From NCBI GenBank assembly GCA_963820035.1, contig CAWFYK010000003.1:186001-250000 (forward strand): a stretch of 64,000 bases of DNA. The letters are read 5' to 3'. Below, piece by piece: positions 16,919 through 25,665 of this stretch (the stretch's first letter is position 1; each line of letters opens with the position of its first letter). This stretch comes from JAWWPG01 sp963820035 (GTDB lineage: Bacteria; Actinomycetota; Actinomycetes; Propionibacteriales; Nocardioidaceae). A program made the position numbers and the translations under genes. The notes below the pieces were generated by a model. That model ran no database searches. It was not told the origin of the DNA and saw nothing but the letters and a program-made list of their open reading frames with translations.

Positions 16919-18262
16919 ATGTCCATCCAGCCGTACGACGAGTGGTATCACGCCGGGACGCTGCGGCCGGCGGTTGCCTCGCTCTGTCGTCGGACGGGAG
17001 TCAAGGTGGCCAGCCCGACAGCCGAGTGCGTTGCCGCGCTGACGTGTCGCCCGCTCGGCGATGCGACGCGTGTCCTGCCGTTACCACTGGTGCTGGCCGA
17101 TGATGAGTACACGAGGGTGATCGTCCCCGGGGTCATGCAGCGAGCCCGCGCGCTGCAGAGCCTTTTTCATGATCTCTTCGCCGGCGAGCGCGCGCTCGTT
17201 GGGCGATCGCGACTGGTGGGTGATGGTCTGATCGAGTGCGCCACCGCCGGCGAGGGGTGCACCGTTGAGGAGATATCTCAGTTGTGGCACGGCAGGTCCC
17301 TGTCTGAGGTGCGGTTCGTCTACGGGCCGGACCTGATGAGGGACGACGGCGGCAGCTGGGTGGTGTTGGAGGACAACATTGGGTGTGTCGGTGGGGTTGG
17401 GGACGGGTGGCCCATCCTCGCCGCCTATCTCGGCGCATCCGGGGCCTCGCTGCACGAATCGGTGTGGCCGCGCGACGAGCTTGGGTCGGCCGTGCGGGCG
17501 TTGGTGGACGACGTCGGGATCACTTCCGATGAAGGCGACATCCTCGGTCTGCCCGGCGAACCGGCCGGCGGCGCGCTGTTGGACGACGACAGATCCGTCG
17601 AGAGGAAGGCGAGCGCCCTCGCAAGACTCGGGGTGCGGATCGGCGGATCCGCGGGGCACTTCGATGAGGCGCCGTCAGCTGTCGTCAATCTCGGCGGCAC
17701 GATGAGCCCCGATTTCCGACGGCTGGGCGGGCGGTGGTTCGGCGAGCACCGGGTCGCAACTCTCGGTGCACCCGGCGTGGGTGTCTTGAGCAGCAAGGCC
17801 TTCCTGCCGATCGTGGACGATGTGATTCGTGTGGTGCTGGGTGAGGAGCCGTTGCTGTTAACCGCGCCGACGCGACCCGTGGCCGTGTCGTCGCGGGACG
17901 TGATCGGCTCGCTCGCCGGGGTCGTCAAGCGGATCAACGGTTGCGGTGGATCCGAGGTGCTCTTCCTGGCCGACCACGACGTGGACGAAGTCCCCCGCTT
18001 GCGTGACCTGGTGGCGAGTTGGGGCGAGGGTGGCGCGGTGTGGCAGCAGTTTGTTACCGGTTCGGTGATCCCGGCGGCGGGTCCCCGAAGCTGGCAGGCG
18101 TTCCGAGTCGAGCTACGCCCGATCGCGTACGTCGTGGGCGCCGCAAGAGTGGTGGTGGCCGACGTCCCTGTCGGCCGGGCGATGTCGACCCTAGGGGATC
18201 GCCGGGGCAACCTCACCCGAGGCGCGCACTACCTTCCCGTGCTCCGCGAACCCGTGCCTTGA
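16919..18262 (+). CDS. Circularly permuted ATP-grasp protein (DUF404/DUF407-like)
   Basis: 447 residues, ATG with GAGGAGG upstream. The N-terminal block with LADDEYTRVIVPGVMQRARAL, then RFVYGPDLMRDDGGSWVVLEDNIG, and later HRVATLGAPGVGVLSSKAFLP and WQQFVTGSVIPA fit the permuted ATP-grasp group used for amide-bond formation in peptide or peptide-like products. It is the only rightward gene in the locus and is divergent from the MurF-like ligase with start regions only tens of bases apart, so a shared promoter region is likely. Two ATP-dependent ligases side by side suggest stepwise peptide extension. Confidence 0.75.
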   Translation: MSIQPYDEWYHAGTLRPAVASLCRRTGVKVASPTAECVAALTCRPLGDATRVLPLPLVLADDEYTRVIVPGVMQRARALQSLFHDLFAGERALVGRSRLVGDGLIECATAGEGCTVEEISQLWHGRSLSEVRFVYGPDLMRDDGGSWVVLEDNIGCVGGVGDGWPILAAYLGASGASLHESVWPRDELGSAVRALVDDVGITSDEGDILGLPGEPAGGALLDDDRSVERKASALARLGVRIGGSAGHFDEAPSAVVNLGGTMSPDFRRLGGRWFGEHRVATLGAPGVGVLSSKAFLPIVDDVIRVVLGEEPLLLTAPTRPVAVSSRDVIGSLAGVVKRINGCGGSEVLFLADHDVDEVPRLRDLVASWGEGGAVWQQFVTGSVIPAAGPRSWQAFRVELRPIAYVVGAARVVVADVPVGRAMSTLGDRRGNLTRGAHYLPVLREPVP

Positions 18263-18281
18263 GCCGCAGGCGCTAGGTCTT

Positions 18282-19010
18282 CTACGAAGACGAACCAGCT
18301 GCGGCCATCGCCGCTCTGGCGTAGGACTGCACCATGGCATCCGCTCGGGCCACGTCACCAAGCCGGGTCATGATGTCGGGCAGCGCGGCGGCCGGCACGG
18401 CACAGGTGAGCTCGGTGTCGGACATCCCGGTGCGCTCCCGGCTGAGTGCGCAACCCATGCTGGCCGCGATCGTGCCGTGCTCCTTCGCCTTGGCGATGAT
18501 CTGACATTGGGGCTTGCCACTGAGCTCGACTCCGGAGGTGGCGTCACCGAGCTGCATCATCTGGGCCGGTGTGACTCTGAGGACCACGACGTCCGGCTCG
18601 AAGGTCACGTCGCCGAGCGGACCATACAGAATTGCCGGGGAGCCGTCGGCGATCGCGGTGACGCTTCCGACCGCGTCCATCGACACCCAGCCGGACTCGA
18701 GAAGCGCGCCGACGTCACTCTTGTCGAGGATGTCGGCAGGAGCGGCGAACCCGTGCACCCAGAGCCCCACCGAGCAGTTGCCATGATCGGGCGCGACGGT
18801 CGAGAACGCAGACTCTGCCGCATGCATCCAGAACACGCAACTGGCCGGCGCTCGGCCGCTGCGGCCGTCAGCCGTCGGCTCGGTCATCGGCGCCGCGAAA
18901 GCGCCGAGATCGTCGGGTGCTTGCTCGACGAACGCCATCGCCACCGGGGAGTGTTGGAGCCCCAATGTCTGGGTCAGTCTCGCGCTCAGGTCCTTCCAAT
19001 CGGCGTCCAT
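18282..19010 (-). CDS. DUF169 family protein
   Basis: About 242 residues from the ATG at 19010, chosen because AGGAGG lies seven bases upstream; an alternative in-frame ATG is at 19034. Typical DUF169 features are the early LGLQHSPVAMAFVE segment, a middle PASCVFWMHAAE cysteine segment, SVGLWVHGF with a preceding Cys, and GCALSRERTGMSD near the C-terminus. Three to four conserved Cys suggest metal or cluster binding. The biochemical role of DUF169 is not established. It is last in the seven-gene leftward operon, 25 bases after the PaaK-like gene, and converges on the ATP-grasp gene. Confidence 0.78.
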   Translation of the reverse strand: MDADWKDLSARLTQTLGLQHSPVAMAFVEQAPDDLGAFAAPMTEPTADGRSGRAPASCVFWMHAAESAFSTVAPDHGNCSVGLWVHGFAAPADILDKSDVGALLESGWVSMDAVGSVTAIADGSPAILYGPLGDVTFEPDVVVLRVTPAQMMQLGDATSGVELSGKPQCQIIAKAKEHGTIAASMGCALSRERTGMSDTELTCAVPAAALPDIMTRLGDVARADAMVQSYARAAMAAAGSSS

Positions 19011-19035
19011 TCCCACCCTCCTGTCGGCGCTCATC

Positions 19036-20325
19036 CTAGGTTCGAACACTAGTGCCACGCGTGATATCCGTCTGCTGAGTCCGGGTCTGCCGCTGGGAAG
19101 GCTCGATCTCGAAGACCGTGCGCCGGGTCTTCTCCCGGCTCCGAACGAATTCCTCGGCCGGCGTCGCGACCGCCGTGACGTCGAGCCCGACGCGTTCCTG
19201 GAACGACCTGCGAACCAGGTCGCAGGTCTGGGCGTCCGCCTGGAGCCGCAACACCAGCTCAAGATCATCGCCTCGGCGTCGCACGACGGCTCCCCATTCG
19301 GCCGTTGCCGGAAGGATCGCTGTGACGATGTCGGCTACCGACGACGGATACATCAGCACCCCGCCGATCTTCACCGCGTCGTCGGCTCGGCCGTGGATGG
19401 ACGACACACGGGTGGCGCCCCGCTCGTCCTCGGATAACAAGGTGACCAGGTCGCGGGTGCGGTACCGAATCAGCGGCGTGCTGCTGTCCGGGTCTCGCCG
19501 AGTCAGGGTCAGCTCGCCGACCTCGTTCACCCCCACAGCCTGGTCGACGTTCGGTTCCAGAACCTCGGTGTGGAAGAGGTCGGTGTTAAGCTCCAAGGCT
19601 GGCCGTTGCGGATCGGGCGCGCACGCGACGGCGGGCCCGGCGGTCTCCGTGAGGCCGAAGAGCTCCACCCAGTGGAAGCCGTCGGGCAGGTAGGACGTGA
19701 GTTTGCGTCGCAACGCCGGCTCAGCCGGTTCAGCACCGATGAACCCAAACCGCAGGCCGGTGCTTCGAAGGTCCAGGCCCGTCTCGTCGGCCACTTCCAC
19801 CAGACGGCGAAGGTATGACGGTGTCGCGCTGATGCCGGTGCCGACGCCCGCTGCCAGCAGGTCCAGCACGAGTGTTGGTGCCACCGGCCCGAAAGGCACC
19901 AGCCGAGCACCGGATCGGTCGGCGAGCAGGTCGAGCGCCGGACCCCCGACCCACATCCCGTAGCAGTGGGTGTTCAGCAGGGTGTCGCGAGGTCCGAAAC
20001 CGACCCGCTCGGCGCAGCGGCCAAGCCAGTCCGCCGTCCCCGACCAGTCCCCCCGGCCAAGCCCGACGAACAGGCGGTCGCCGGTCGTCCCGGAGGTCGC
20101 GAGAACCCGGTGAGCTCCTGCCCCGCCGTCCACGGAGATCGGGAACCGGCCGAAACCGGCCGTCATTGCTTTGTGGAACGTCGGCAGCGCGGAGAGCGGT
20201 GAGTCTTCGCCGTACCCGTCCAGATGGCTGGCGTAGAAGGGGACTCTCCGTCTGGCGTGCTCGATCAGGTCGCGAGTTGCCAGCGGCACGACGTGAGCCC
20301 TATTCCCAACCGTTGTCGCGTTCAC
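19036..20325 (-). CDS. PaaK-like acyl-CoA ligase / adenylate-forming enzyme
   Basis: 429 residues. Adenylation motifs are present: ATSGTTGDR at 76-84 (P-loop A3), LFGLTETAGP at 222-231, YRTRDL at 288-293 (A7 Asp) and HGRADDAVKIGG at 311-322 (A8), plus a short C-terminal domain like phenylacetate-CoA ligase. It should activate an aryl or aliphatic acid as AMP ester and probably thioester. Its start overlaps the end of the HPPD/HmaS-like gene by four bases. A mandelate- or homogentisate-type acid produced next door is an attractive substrate, but this is inference. The usual C-terminal Lys could not be fixed by eye. Confidence 0.82.
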   Translation of the reverse strand: MNATTVGNRAHVVPLATRDLIEHARRRVPFYASHLDGYGEDSPLSALPTFHKAMTAGFGRFPISVDGGAGAHRVLATSGTTGDRLFVGLGRGDWSGTADWLGRCAERVGFGPRDTLLNTHCYGMWVGGPALDLLADRSGARLVPFGPVAPTLVLDLLAAGVGTGISATPSYLRRLVEVADETGLDLRSTGLRFGFIGAEPAEPALRRKLTSYLPDGFHWVELFGLTETAGPAVACAPDPQRPALELNTDLFHTEVLEPNVDQAVGVNEVGELTLTRRDPDSSTPLIRYRTRDLVTLLSEDERGATRVSSIHGRADDAVKIGGVLMYPSSVADIVTAILPATAEWGAVVRRRGDDLELVLRLQADAQTCDLVRRSFQERVGLDVTAVATPAEEFVRSREKTRRTVFEIEPSQRQTRTQQTDITRGTSVRT

Positions 20326-21368
20326 ACGCTCTCCCCAGCAGTGACGGATCTCGATTCGTCGGCGAGCATCGCCGCCTGTACGGCATCGAACAGTGCCCGC
20401 ACGTTGTTGGCACCGAACCCGGTCGCGCCGCTCCGCTCGATGAGCTCGAAGAAGAAGGTGCCGCGGTCAGCCAAGGGTCTGGTGAAGAGCTGGAGGAGCA
20501 GACCACCGGCCTCGACGTCGGCCAGGATTCGCAGGCGCTGCAAGGCTTCCCACGGCAGCTCGTGGTCACCGAGCCGCTGGCGGGCCCGGACGTAGTACTC
20601 GTCTGGGACGGGCAGGAACTCGACACCGCGGGAGCGGCACAGCTCGACGGTTGAGGCGAGGTCGTCACACCTGATCGCTGCGTGTTGCACACCGGGACCC
20701 GCGTGCTCGTCGATGAACCGCTTGGTCTGTCCGACGCTCTCCTCGCTCATCGGCTCGGTCAGCACCACAGTCAGGTCGCCGCGCGCCGACCCGAGCGGAA
20801 TGCTTCGCATACCTTGCTGGGTGTCGCCGACATCTTCGCCGCCACTAAGGTCGATGCGGTCCAGCCCGAACACGGCCTGGTAGGTGGTGGCCACCGGCTC
20901 AGCGAGCCCGTACGGCAGACAGAGCGCGATGTGGTCGACCTCAGCCAAACCTCCACTTTCCGGGCGGGGTCGCGACTCTATGGCGCTGCGGTCGCGGATC
21001 GTGTGGCACAACGTGCCGTCTCCGGTGATGTCGATCCGTGGCGCTCCGAGTGGCCAGGACACTTGAAGGCCATGCGCCAGGGCTCGCTCCGCCACGACGT
21101 CGGGGCGCTCGGTCACCAGGCCGACATCCGCCACGGTGTCGCCATGCGTGGCGACATGGCGAGCTATTTCGCTGGCCTCGTCGGGTGCTTGACGAAGCAG
21201 CACCGCCACCGCGCCGCCGACAAGCCAGATGTGCTTTTCGCCGGTCCGGTCGTCGATCAGTGGGTCTCTCGGGGCGAATCCCAGCGCTTGGAAGTGGCGA
21301 GCGGCGCGTTCCGCGTCGTGCACCCATAATTCGAGCAGGTCGAAGGAGCACGCGGGACGCGTGGTCAC
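20322..21368 (-). CDS. 4-hydroxyphenylpyruvate dioxygenase / 4-hydroxymandelate synthase-like enzyme
   Basis: 348 residues, two vicinal-oxygen-chelate modules. The Fe(II) ligands of this family are all visible: His146 in VDHIALC, His229 in VQHAAIR and Glu308 in FFFELIER, followed by the C-terminal helix GFGANNVRALFDAVQ. HPPD makes homogentisate and HmaS makes 4-hydroxymandelate from the same 4-hydroxyphenylpyruvate; the length is close to HmaS and the genes around it are biosynthetic rather than tyrosine-catabolic, which favours HmaS. Active-site residues separating the two were not resolved. It overlaps both neighbours by four bases. Confidence 0.83.
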   Translation of the reverse strand: MTTRPACSFDLLELWVHDAERAARHFQALGFAPRDPLIDDRTGEKHIWLVGGAVAVLLRQAPDEASEIARHVATHGDTVADVGLVTERPDVVAERALAHGLQVSWPLGAPRIDITGDGTLCHTIRDRSAIESRPRPESGGLAEVDHIALCLPYGLAEPVATTYQAVFGLDRIDLSGGEDVGDTQQGMRSIPLGSARGDLTVVLTEPMSEESVGQTKRFIDEHAGPGVQHAAIRCDDLASTVELCRSRGVEFLPVPDEYYVRARQRLGDHELPWEALQRLRILADVEAGGLLLQLFTRPLADRGTFFFELIERSGATGFGANNVRALFDAVQAAMLADESRSVTAGESV

Positions 21369-22069
21369 AGGGCGAACTGCTCCACCATCTCCGAGATGCT
21401 CCCGAGGCGGCTGGACCGCTCGGAACGCATCCGTGCCTCGTCGGAGCGCGCTGCATCGGAGATCCCGCCGTAGATCTGGTCGACCAACTCGCCGCCCTGG
21501 AACATGGCGACTAGCGGAACCCGGTTGAAGCCGTAGCGGGCGCGGATCTGGGCGCTCTGTCCGTCAAAGTCGAGGCGGACCGTCTTCGCCCGCTCCTGGT
21601 ACTTGGCCGCAACACTTTCGACGATGTCGCCCAGCGGAATGCTGAACCGGCACGCCGCCGAGTACACGTGCACGAGCACCGGCAGTTTGGAGCCCAGCAC
21701 CTCGCGCTCAAAATCGATGTCGGTCACCTCTCGGACCGTCGCGAGCCGCTTCTCAACCATCCCGGCGAGGCCCTCGAAGGTCGTCATGCCACCGATGAAG
21801 TCGACCGCGCGACCTTGGTCGAAGAGCATGGTGACCGGCAGTCTGGTGATCTTGTACTGCTGGCAGACCCGATGCGCCCGGACGTCGTCGCCGACATCGA
21901 CGGCGATCACATCCACGCGGTCCCGGAGTCGCTCAGAGAAGGCCTCGACGAGATCTCCGAGCTCGAGGCTCTGGGCACACCACTTGGCGCGGAACGAGAC
22001 CAGGACGGGTCTCTCGGTCTTGACCACTCGCGCGTAAAAGTCTTCGGCATTGACGAATTCGACTGCCAC
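21365..22069 (-). CDS. Tandem thioredoxin-fold protein with CxxS active sites
   Basis: 234 residues, two thioredoxin-like repeats. Domain 1: PVLVSFRAKWCAQS with Cys31 and Ser34 where thioredoxin has WCGPC, and cis-Pro in TRLPVT (~78). Domain 2: PVLVHVYSAACRFS with Cys140 and Ser143, and cis-Pro in NRVPLV. Both resolving cysteines are replaced by Ser, so neither site can be a normal dithiol oxidoreductase; monothiol chemistry, a chaperone role or sulfur/thioester handling are possible. It overlaps the dioxygenase gene by four bases. No signal peptide. Confidence 0.8.
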   Translation of the reverse strand: MAVEFVNAEDFYARVVKTERPVLVSFRAKWCAQSLELGDLVEAFSERLRDRVDVIAVDVGDDVRAHRVCQQYKITRLPVTMLFDQGRAVDFIGGMTTFEGLAGMVEKRLATVREVTDIDFEREVLGSKLPVLVHVYSAACRFSIPLGDIVESVAAKYQERAKTVRLDFDGQSAQIRARYGFNRVPLVAMFQGGELVDQIYGGISDAARSDEARMRSERSSRLGSISEMVEQFAL

Positions 22070-22150
22070 GGCGACACTCCTTCGACCCCGATCACGCTAC
22101 CACGCTGAGCCTGGTCGCTCTATGGTTTTCGGTACGACGGCAAGCGGGGT

Positions 22151-22897
22151 TCAGCGATATCCCACGATCATGAAGCGATCCATCAGCGACAGCGGAAGCG
22201 ACCCCTCGAACAAGGTCGTCGTCATTGGTAGCTGGGCACGAAACTCGGCCAGGTCGCGCACACAGTTCACGTGGTCCGGACAGGGGAAGTAGTTGTTGCT
22301 CTGGGCGACGACCAGCTGGCCGGTGGGAATGCGGGTCCACCAGGTATCGAGGTCGGGAAGGTGTTCGCAGATCGTGTTGACCACGACAGCGCCTGGCTTG
22401 GCCGCGATCTCGTCGTAGTCCAGGGTCATCACGTCGGAGGTTCGGTAGCCGACGTTGGCATATCGGGCACCGATCAGCCTCGCCCCAGCGTCCACCACCA
22501 ATGGGTCGATATCGATCGCGAGCATCGAATGCGGAGGTCGGGGCACCAGCCAGTTGATCAGGAGCGGCAGCACGCCGTACCAACCTCCGAGGATGACGAG
22601 CGACGATCCTTCGAGGTCACAGTGCGCCTGGAGGTTGTCGATGAGCCACCGTTTGGAGTCGAGCTGCACGCGGTCCAGCGCCCCTGCCAGGCCATGCTGC
22701 TCGCCGGGAGTCAGCGCACCAACGCCGGCCACGAAGCTGGCCAGCTCGCCGCGGCGAACCGGATCGGGGAGATCGGCGAGCTCGGCGTCGAATGCGTGCA
22801 TGGACGTCGAGTCGGTCTTGCCGTCGGCGAGGTTGTGGATCAGTGGCTCCAACCGGTAGATCAGGTCGACCGGAACCGTCGTGGTCGTGGTGGGCAT
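22151..22897 (-). CDS. Class I SAM-dependent methyltransferase-like protein
   Basis: 248 residues from an ATG with GAGAGGA seven bases upstream. An N-terminal helical region (1-95) precedes the SAM-binding strand SLVILGGWYGVLPLL at 99-113, where Gly-rich GGWYG replaces the usual GxGxG, and the acidic MLAIDIDP at 125-132. A later VVVNTICEHLPD and LVVAQSNNYF complete the Rossmann core. The unusual glycine loop and helical N-domain also recall nicotianamine-synthase-like aminobutanoyl transferases, so the group transferred is uncertain. Operon position suggests tailoring of the product of the radical SAM/oxygenase set. Confidence 0.7.
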   Translation of the reverse strand: MPTTTTTVPVDLIYRLEPLIHNLADGKTDSTSMHAFDAELADLPDPVRRGELASFVAGVGALTPGEQHGLAGALDRVQLDSKRWLIDNLQAHCDLEGSSLVILGGWYGVLPLLINWLVPRPPHSMLAIDIDPLVVDAGARLIGARYANVGYRTSDVMTLDYDEIAAKPGAVVVNTICEHLPDLDTWWTRIPTGQLVVAQSNNYFPCPDHVNCVRDLAEFRAQLPMTTTLFEGSLPLSLMDRFMIVGYR

Positions 22898-22917
22898 CTG
22901 GACGTCCTCTCGAGGTC

Positions 22918-23946
22918 TCACGTCAGCACCCGGAATGACACGTCTCGCGACGCGCCGTTCGTCACCGGCCAGATGCCGCGTCGGACATAGGCGCGTTGCA
23001 GCCAACGGTCCTGCCCGTCGTACGACGCCCGGAAGCTGCTCCGAGCGTGGGCGCAGCGCCGGTTGTCCAGCACCAGCAAGTCTCCCGCGCGCAGCTCCAC
23101 CCCTTGCCGGATTCCGCCATCCTCACACGCCCGTGAGAGAGCATCCAATGCGGCCTGCGCATCTGGCGTCAGCGCGCGCGTGCCGCAAGCCGAGTCGAAC
23201 GCGAGCGACGGCGCCTCGGCCGGTCCGCGCAGAAGCGGCACCGGCGGCGACCAGGGTCGATCGTCGTGGTCGTCGTAGGTGAAGGAGTACGGCGCCAAGA
23301 GCTGGTAGTGCGGCTCGCGCAGGGTGGCGAGCTGGTCCGCGTCCAGCAGGCCACAAAGTTCCGACGACGCAACGAACGCTGTGGTGGCCAGCCGATCCGT
23401 AGGGCAGCGCAGACAGAGCAAAAGCACGAAGTCGGGGGCTGCCTCGTGGAGCGGTCTGGTCGGGGCGGTCCGGCTGAACGTGAGCTCGGTGTGGAAGTCA
23501 AGGGCGGCCCGGGAGCTCTCGTTGGACGGCGCGTCCTGCTGGGTTCGCAGGGGGAAGACGTTCTGGACAAGGGCGCCGTCCTTCTCTGCGAGATAGGCCA
23601 CCGGGTCTCCCAACAGCACCGCCGCCAGCAGGATCGACAGGTCGCTCACGTGGCCTGGCTTGACGGCGCCCGAAGGGGGCGAGGTAGGAGTAGGCGGTAG
23701 GTCGTCGTCGATCGGCATGCCCGAGAGGACGAGTGCCGGTGCACCGAGCGGGTCAGCACGAAGCGTCAGTGCCAGTCGCACGGTGTCCGTCGGCAGCTCG
23801 CCGACCGTCTGCAGGAGCATCGCAATCGCCTGCTCTGGCTCTTGCGCCGGGTCCGGGATCGCAGCGAACCGGTCCCGCAGCCGGCTCGAAACGCTCGCCG
23901 ACAGCGTGATCCGCGGCGAGCGCAAGATGACGGGCTGGTCCCCCAC
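22918..23946 (-). CDS. Fe(II)/2-oxoglutarate-dependent oxygenase, clavaminate synthase/TauD-like
   Basis: 342 residues. The Fe triad is visible as H152-T-E154 in LDFHTELTF and His300 in NRRCAHARSSF, with the 2-oxoglutarate-binding Arg in the following DRWLQRAYVRR (~314 or 318). The pattern, with a long insert between HxE and distal His and a TYDDHDDRPWSPPVPLL segment, is like clavaminate synthase and the amino-acid beta-hydroxylases of that group. Likely reaction: hydroxylation or desaturation of an amino acid or peptide residue. It is 20 bases upstream of the methyltransferase and 61 bases downstream of the radical SAM gene. Confidence 0.8.
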   Translation of the reverse strand: MGDQPVILRSPRITLSASVSSRLRDRFAAIPDPAQEPEQAIAMLLQTVGELPTDTVRLALTLRADPLGAPALVLSGMPIDDDLPPTPTSPPSGAVKPGHVSDLSILLAAVLLGDPVAYLAEKDGALVQNVFPLRTQQDAPSNESSRAALDFHTELTFSRTAPTRPLHEAAPDFVLLLCLRCPTDRLATTAFVASSELCGLLDADQLATLREPHYQLLAPYSFTYDDHDDRPWSPPVPLLRGPAEAPSLAFDSACGTRALTPDAQAALDALSRACEDGGIRQGVELRAGDLLVLDNRRCAHARSSFRASYDGQDRWLQRAYVRRGIWPVTNGASRDVSFRVLT

Positions 23947-24007
23947 TCGGTCTCCTCTCCGTTCTGCTCATCGCCCTCAGCCGAGAGCCGCACCCCGGGC
24001 CCCTCGA

Positions 24008-25435
24008 TCACACCACGCTGTACTGCTCCGCGGTCGGCTCTGCACAGCAGTACCAGGGCTCCGACATCTGAGGAACGTCCGCCCTGGAACTCCCACGCGG
24101 GTGCTCCAATTGGTCGGGCAGCGCAGCCAGGCCCGAGTCCGAAAGGGTGGCGGTCGCCTGCCATATCTGTCGAAATACCTCGACCCGGTCAACGGCGGGA
24201 TCGTGTGCCGCCGCGACCAGCTCGGCCACACGCTGCTGCAACTCGTCAACGCGGGGATCGGGACTGCGCCACCCGAAGGCCAGCGTCGCCGGATCAAACT
24301 CGTCGAGAAGGTCGGCCATCTCGGACAGCTCGAGGAGATGGGATCCGGCTGGGACCAGCAGCCTGATTCCGTACTGAACAGGCGATACGTTGCGCACCAG
24401 ATCTAGCCTGCGGACCGCTGCCAGCAGGTCGCCGTAGCCCGAGATGGTGGTCCACGGAGTGAACGCCACGAACGTCGGGTTGAGTGAGATGCCGACCTCG
24501 TCGAGCGCGCGCAGGGCCACCTCCAGGTCGAGCGGAGTGTGGCGCTTGTCGAACCGCTCCAGAATCGCTTCGTCGAACGACTCGACAGCGCTGGTCACCA
24601 ACACACACCCCGTCGCCGCGAGCTCGGCGAGCAGGTTGGCGTGCCGACGAAGGTGCTCGACCTTAATCGTCACGTCGTAGGTCAGCCCAGGGAACTCGGT
24701 CCCCAGTCGCCGTACTACCCGCATGGCATGAGCCGGACCGTTGAGGAAGTCAGGATCGCCGAACGTGATGTGCTCAACTCCGCGCGCCACCTGCTGAGCG
24801 ATGTCGGCGAGCACCACGTCCTCCTGCACAACCCGGAACACGCCCCCATACACGGGGACGATCGGACAGTGTCGGCACATGTGCTTGCAGCCGCGGGTAG
24901 CCTCCGTGTACCCCACAACACAATCGCGCCCACCCAGGGTGAGGTGTGCGTAGCGCCTCGGATCGGGCATGTCGCTGCGGTCGGGGACCAAGAAGTCAAG
25001 CCGGTCCAGGACGACACCCTCCGTCGGCGCCGCGACTTGCGGCCTCAACGACTCAACGGACGGCGGAGACACCGTCTCCAGGTATAGGGCGACAAGCGTC
25101 CGCTCGAACTCTCCGCCGACGATGCTGGTGGCTCCCAGCGAGCGCAGATGGTCAGCGTTCATGGGTGCGTAGAGACCGTAGGCGCACAGGTGTGCACTCG
25201 GGTTGAGGTCCCGGATCCTCGTCAGCACCGGCTCGGCCAACCTGGTGGCCGTGTGCATCGGCAGATAGACCCCAACCAGGCACGCATCGCGCACAGCCGC
25301 TTGGTCCAGGTCGCAGACCGAGAGATCTTGAGTTACCACCTCGGCTCCGGCCGCCCGCAGCCAGGCCGCCGGCGAAGCCAGGCCGAACGGTTGCCGACCC
25401 AACTCGTATGTCGAGATCAAGACAACCTTGCCCAA
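24008..25435 (-). CDS. CUAEP/CCAEP-tail radical SAM protein with B12-binding-like N-domain
   Basis: 475 residues. The N-terminal ~140 residues have a cobalamin-binding-like Rossmann pattern (VVLISTYELG..., YLPMHTATRLAEP, GLYAPMNADHLRSLGA, VGGEFE). The radical SAM cluster is C183-x3-C187-x2-C190 in RGCKHMCRHCP. The C-terminus carries the diagnostic YCCAEPTAEQY tail (Cys463-Cys464) that defines the CCAEP version of a family in which some members have selenocysteine there; here both positions are ordinary Cys codons (TGC TGT). The reaction of this family is not established. It is the first gene of the seven-gene leftward operon, so it may catalyse the defining step. Confidence 0.85.
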   Translation of the reverse strand: MGKVVLISTYELGRQPFGLASPAAWLRAAGAEVVTQDLSVCDLDQAAVRDACLVGVYLPMHTATRLAEPVLTRIRDLNPSAHLCAYGLYAPMNADHLRSLGATSIVGGEFERTLVALYLETVSPPSVESLRPQVAAPTEGVVLDRLDFLVPDRSDMPDPRRYAHLTLGGRDCVVGYTEATRGCKHMCRHCPIVPVYGGVFRVVQEDVVLADIAQQVARGVEHITFGDPDFLNGPAHAMRVVRRLGTEFPGLTYDVTIKVEHLRRHANLLAELAATGCVLVTSAVESFDEAILERFDKRHTPLDLEVALRALDEVGISLNPTFVAFTPWTTISGYGDLLAAVRRLDLVRNVSPVQYGIRLLVPAGSHLLELSEMADLLDEFDPATLAFGWRSPDPRVDELQQRVAELVAAAHDPAVDRVEVFRQIWQATATLSDSGLAALPDQLEHPRGSSRADVPQMSEPWYCCAEPTAEQYSVV

Positions 25436-25665
25436 GGGCCCGCTCCGATTCTGTCGCCGGAGCTTTCACCCTACCGCCAGCCACGGACGTCGTCCCGAAG
25501 ATGGCCCTGTCGTCGGAGACGACGAGTCCACCGGGCGGCCCCACTCGAGATAGATCACCGAGTGCTAGACACCCTGTACCGCGCAATGCCCGGCTTAACT
25601 GCCGATCGGCATCTGAATGGCGAGTTCCCCTCGGGCAGGGACCCTCGCGACCTGCTGAGTCTGGC

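Noticed and set aside
15580..16926. ATG at 16926 as start of the MurF-like gene
   Set aside because: It would read through the start codon and RBS of the divergent ATP-grasp gene and adds 14 residues without homology; GTG at 16884 is preferred.
24008..24050. Selenocysteine at the CUAEP-type tail
   Set aside because: The two codons are TGC and TGT; no in-frame TGA is present, so this is the Cys-only form.
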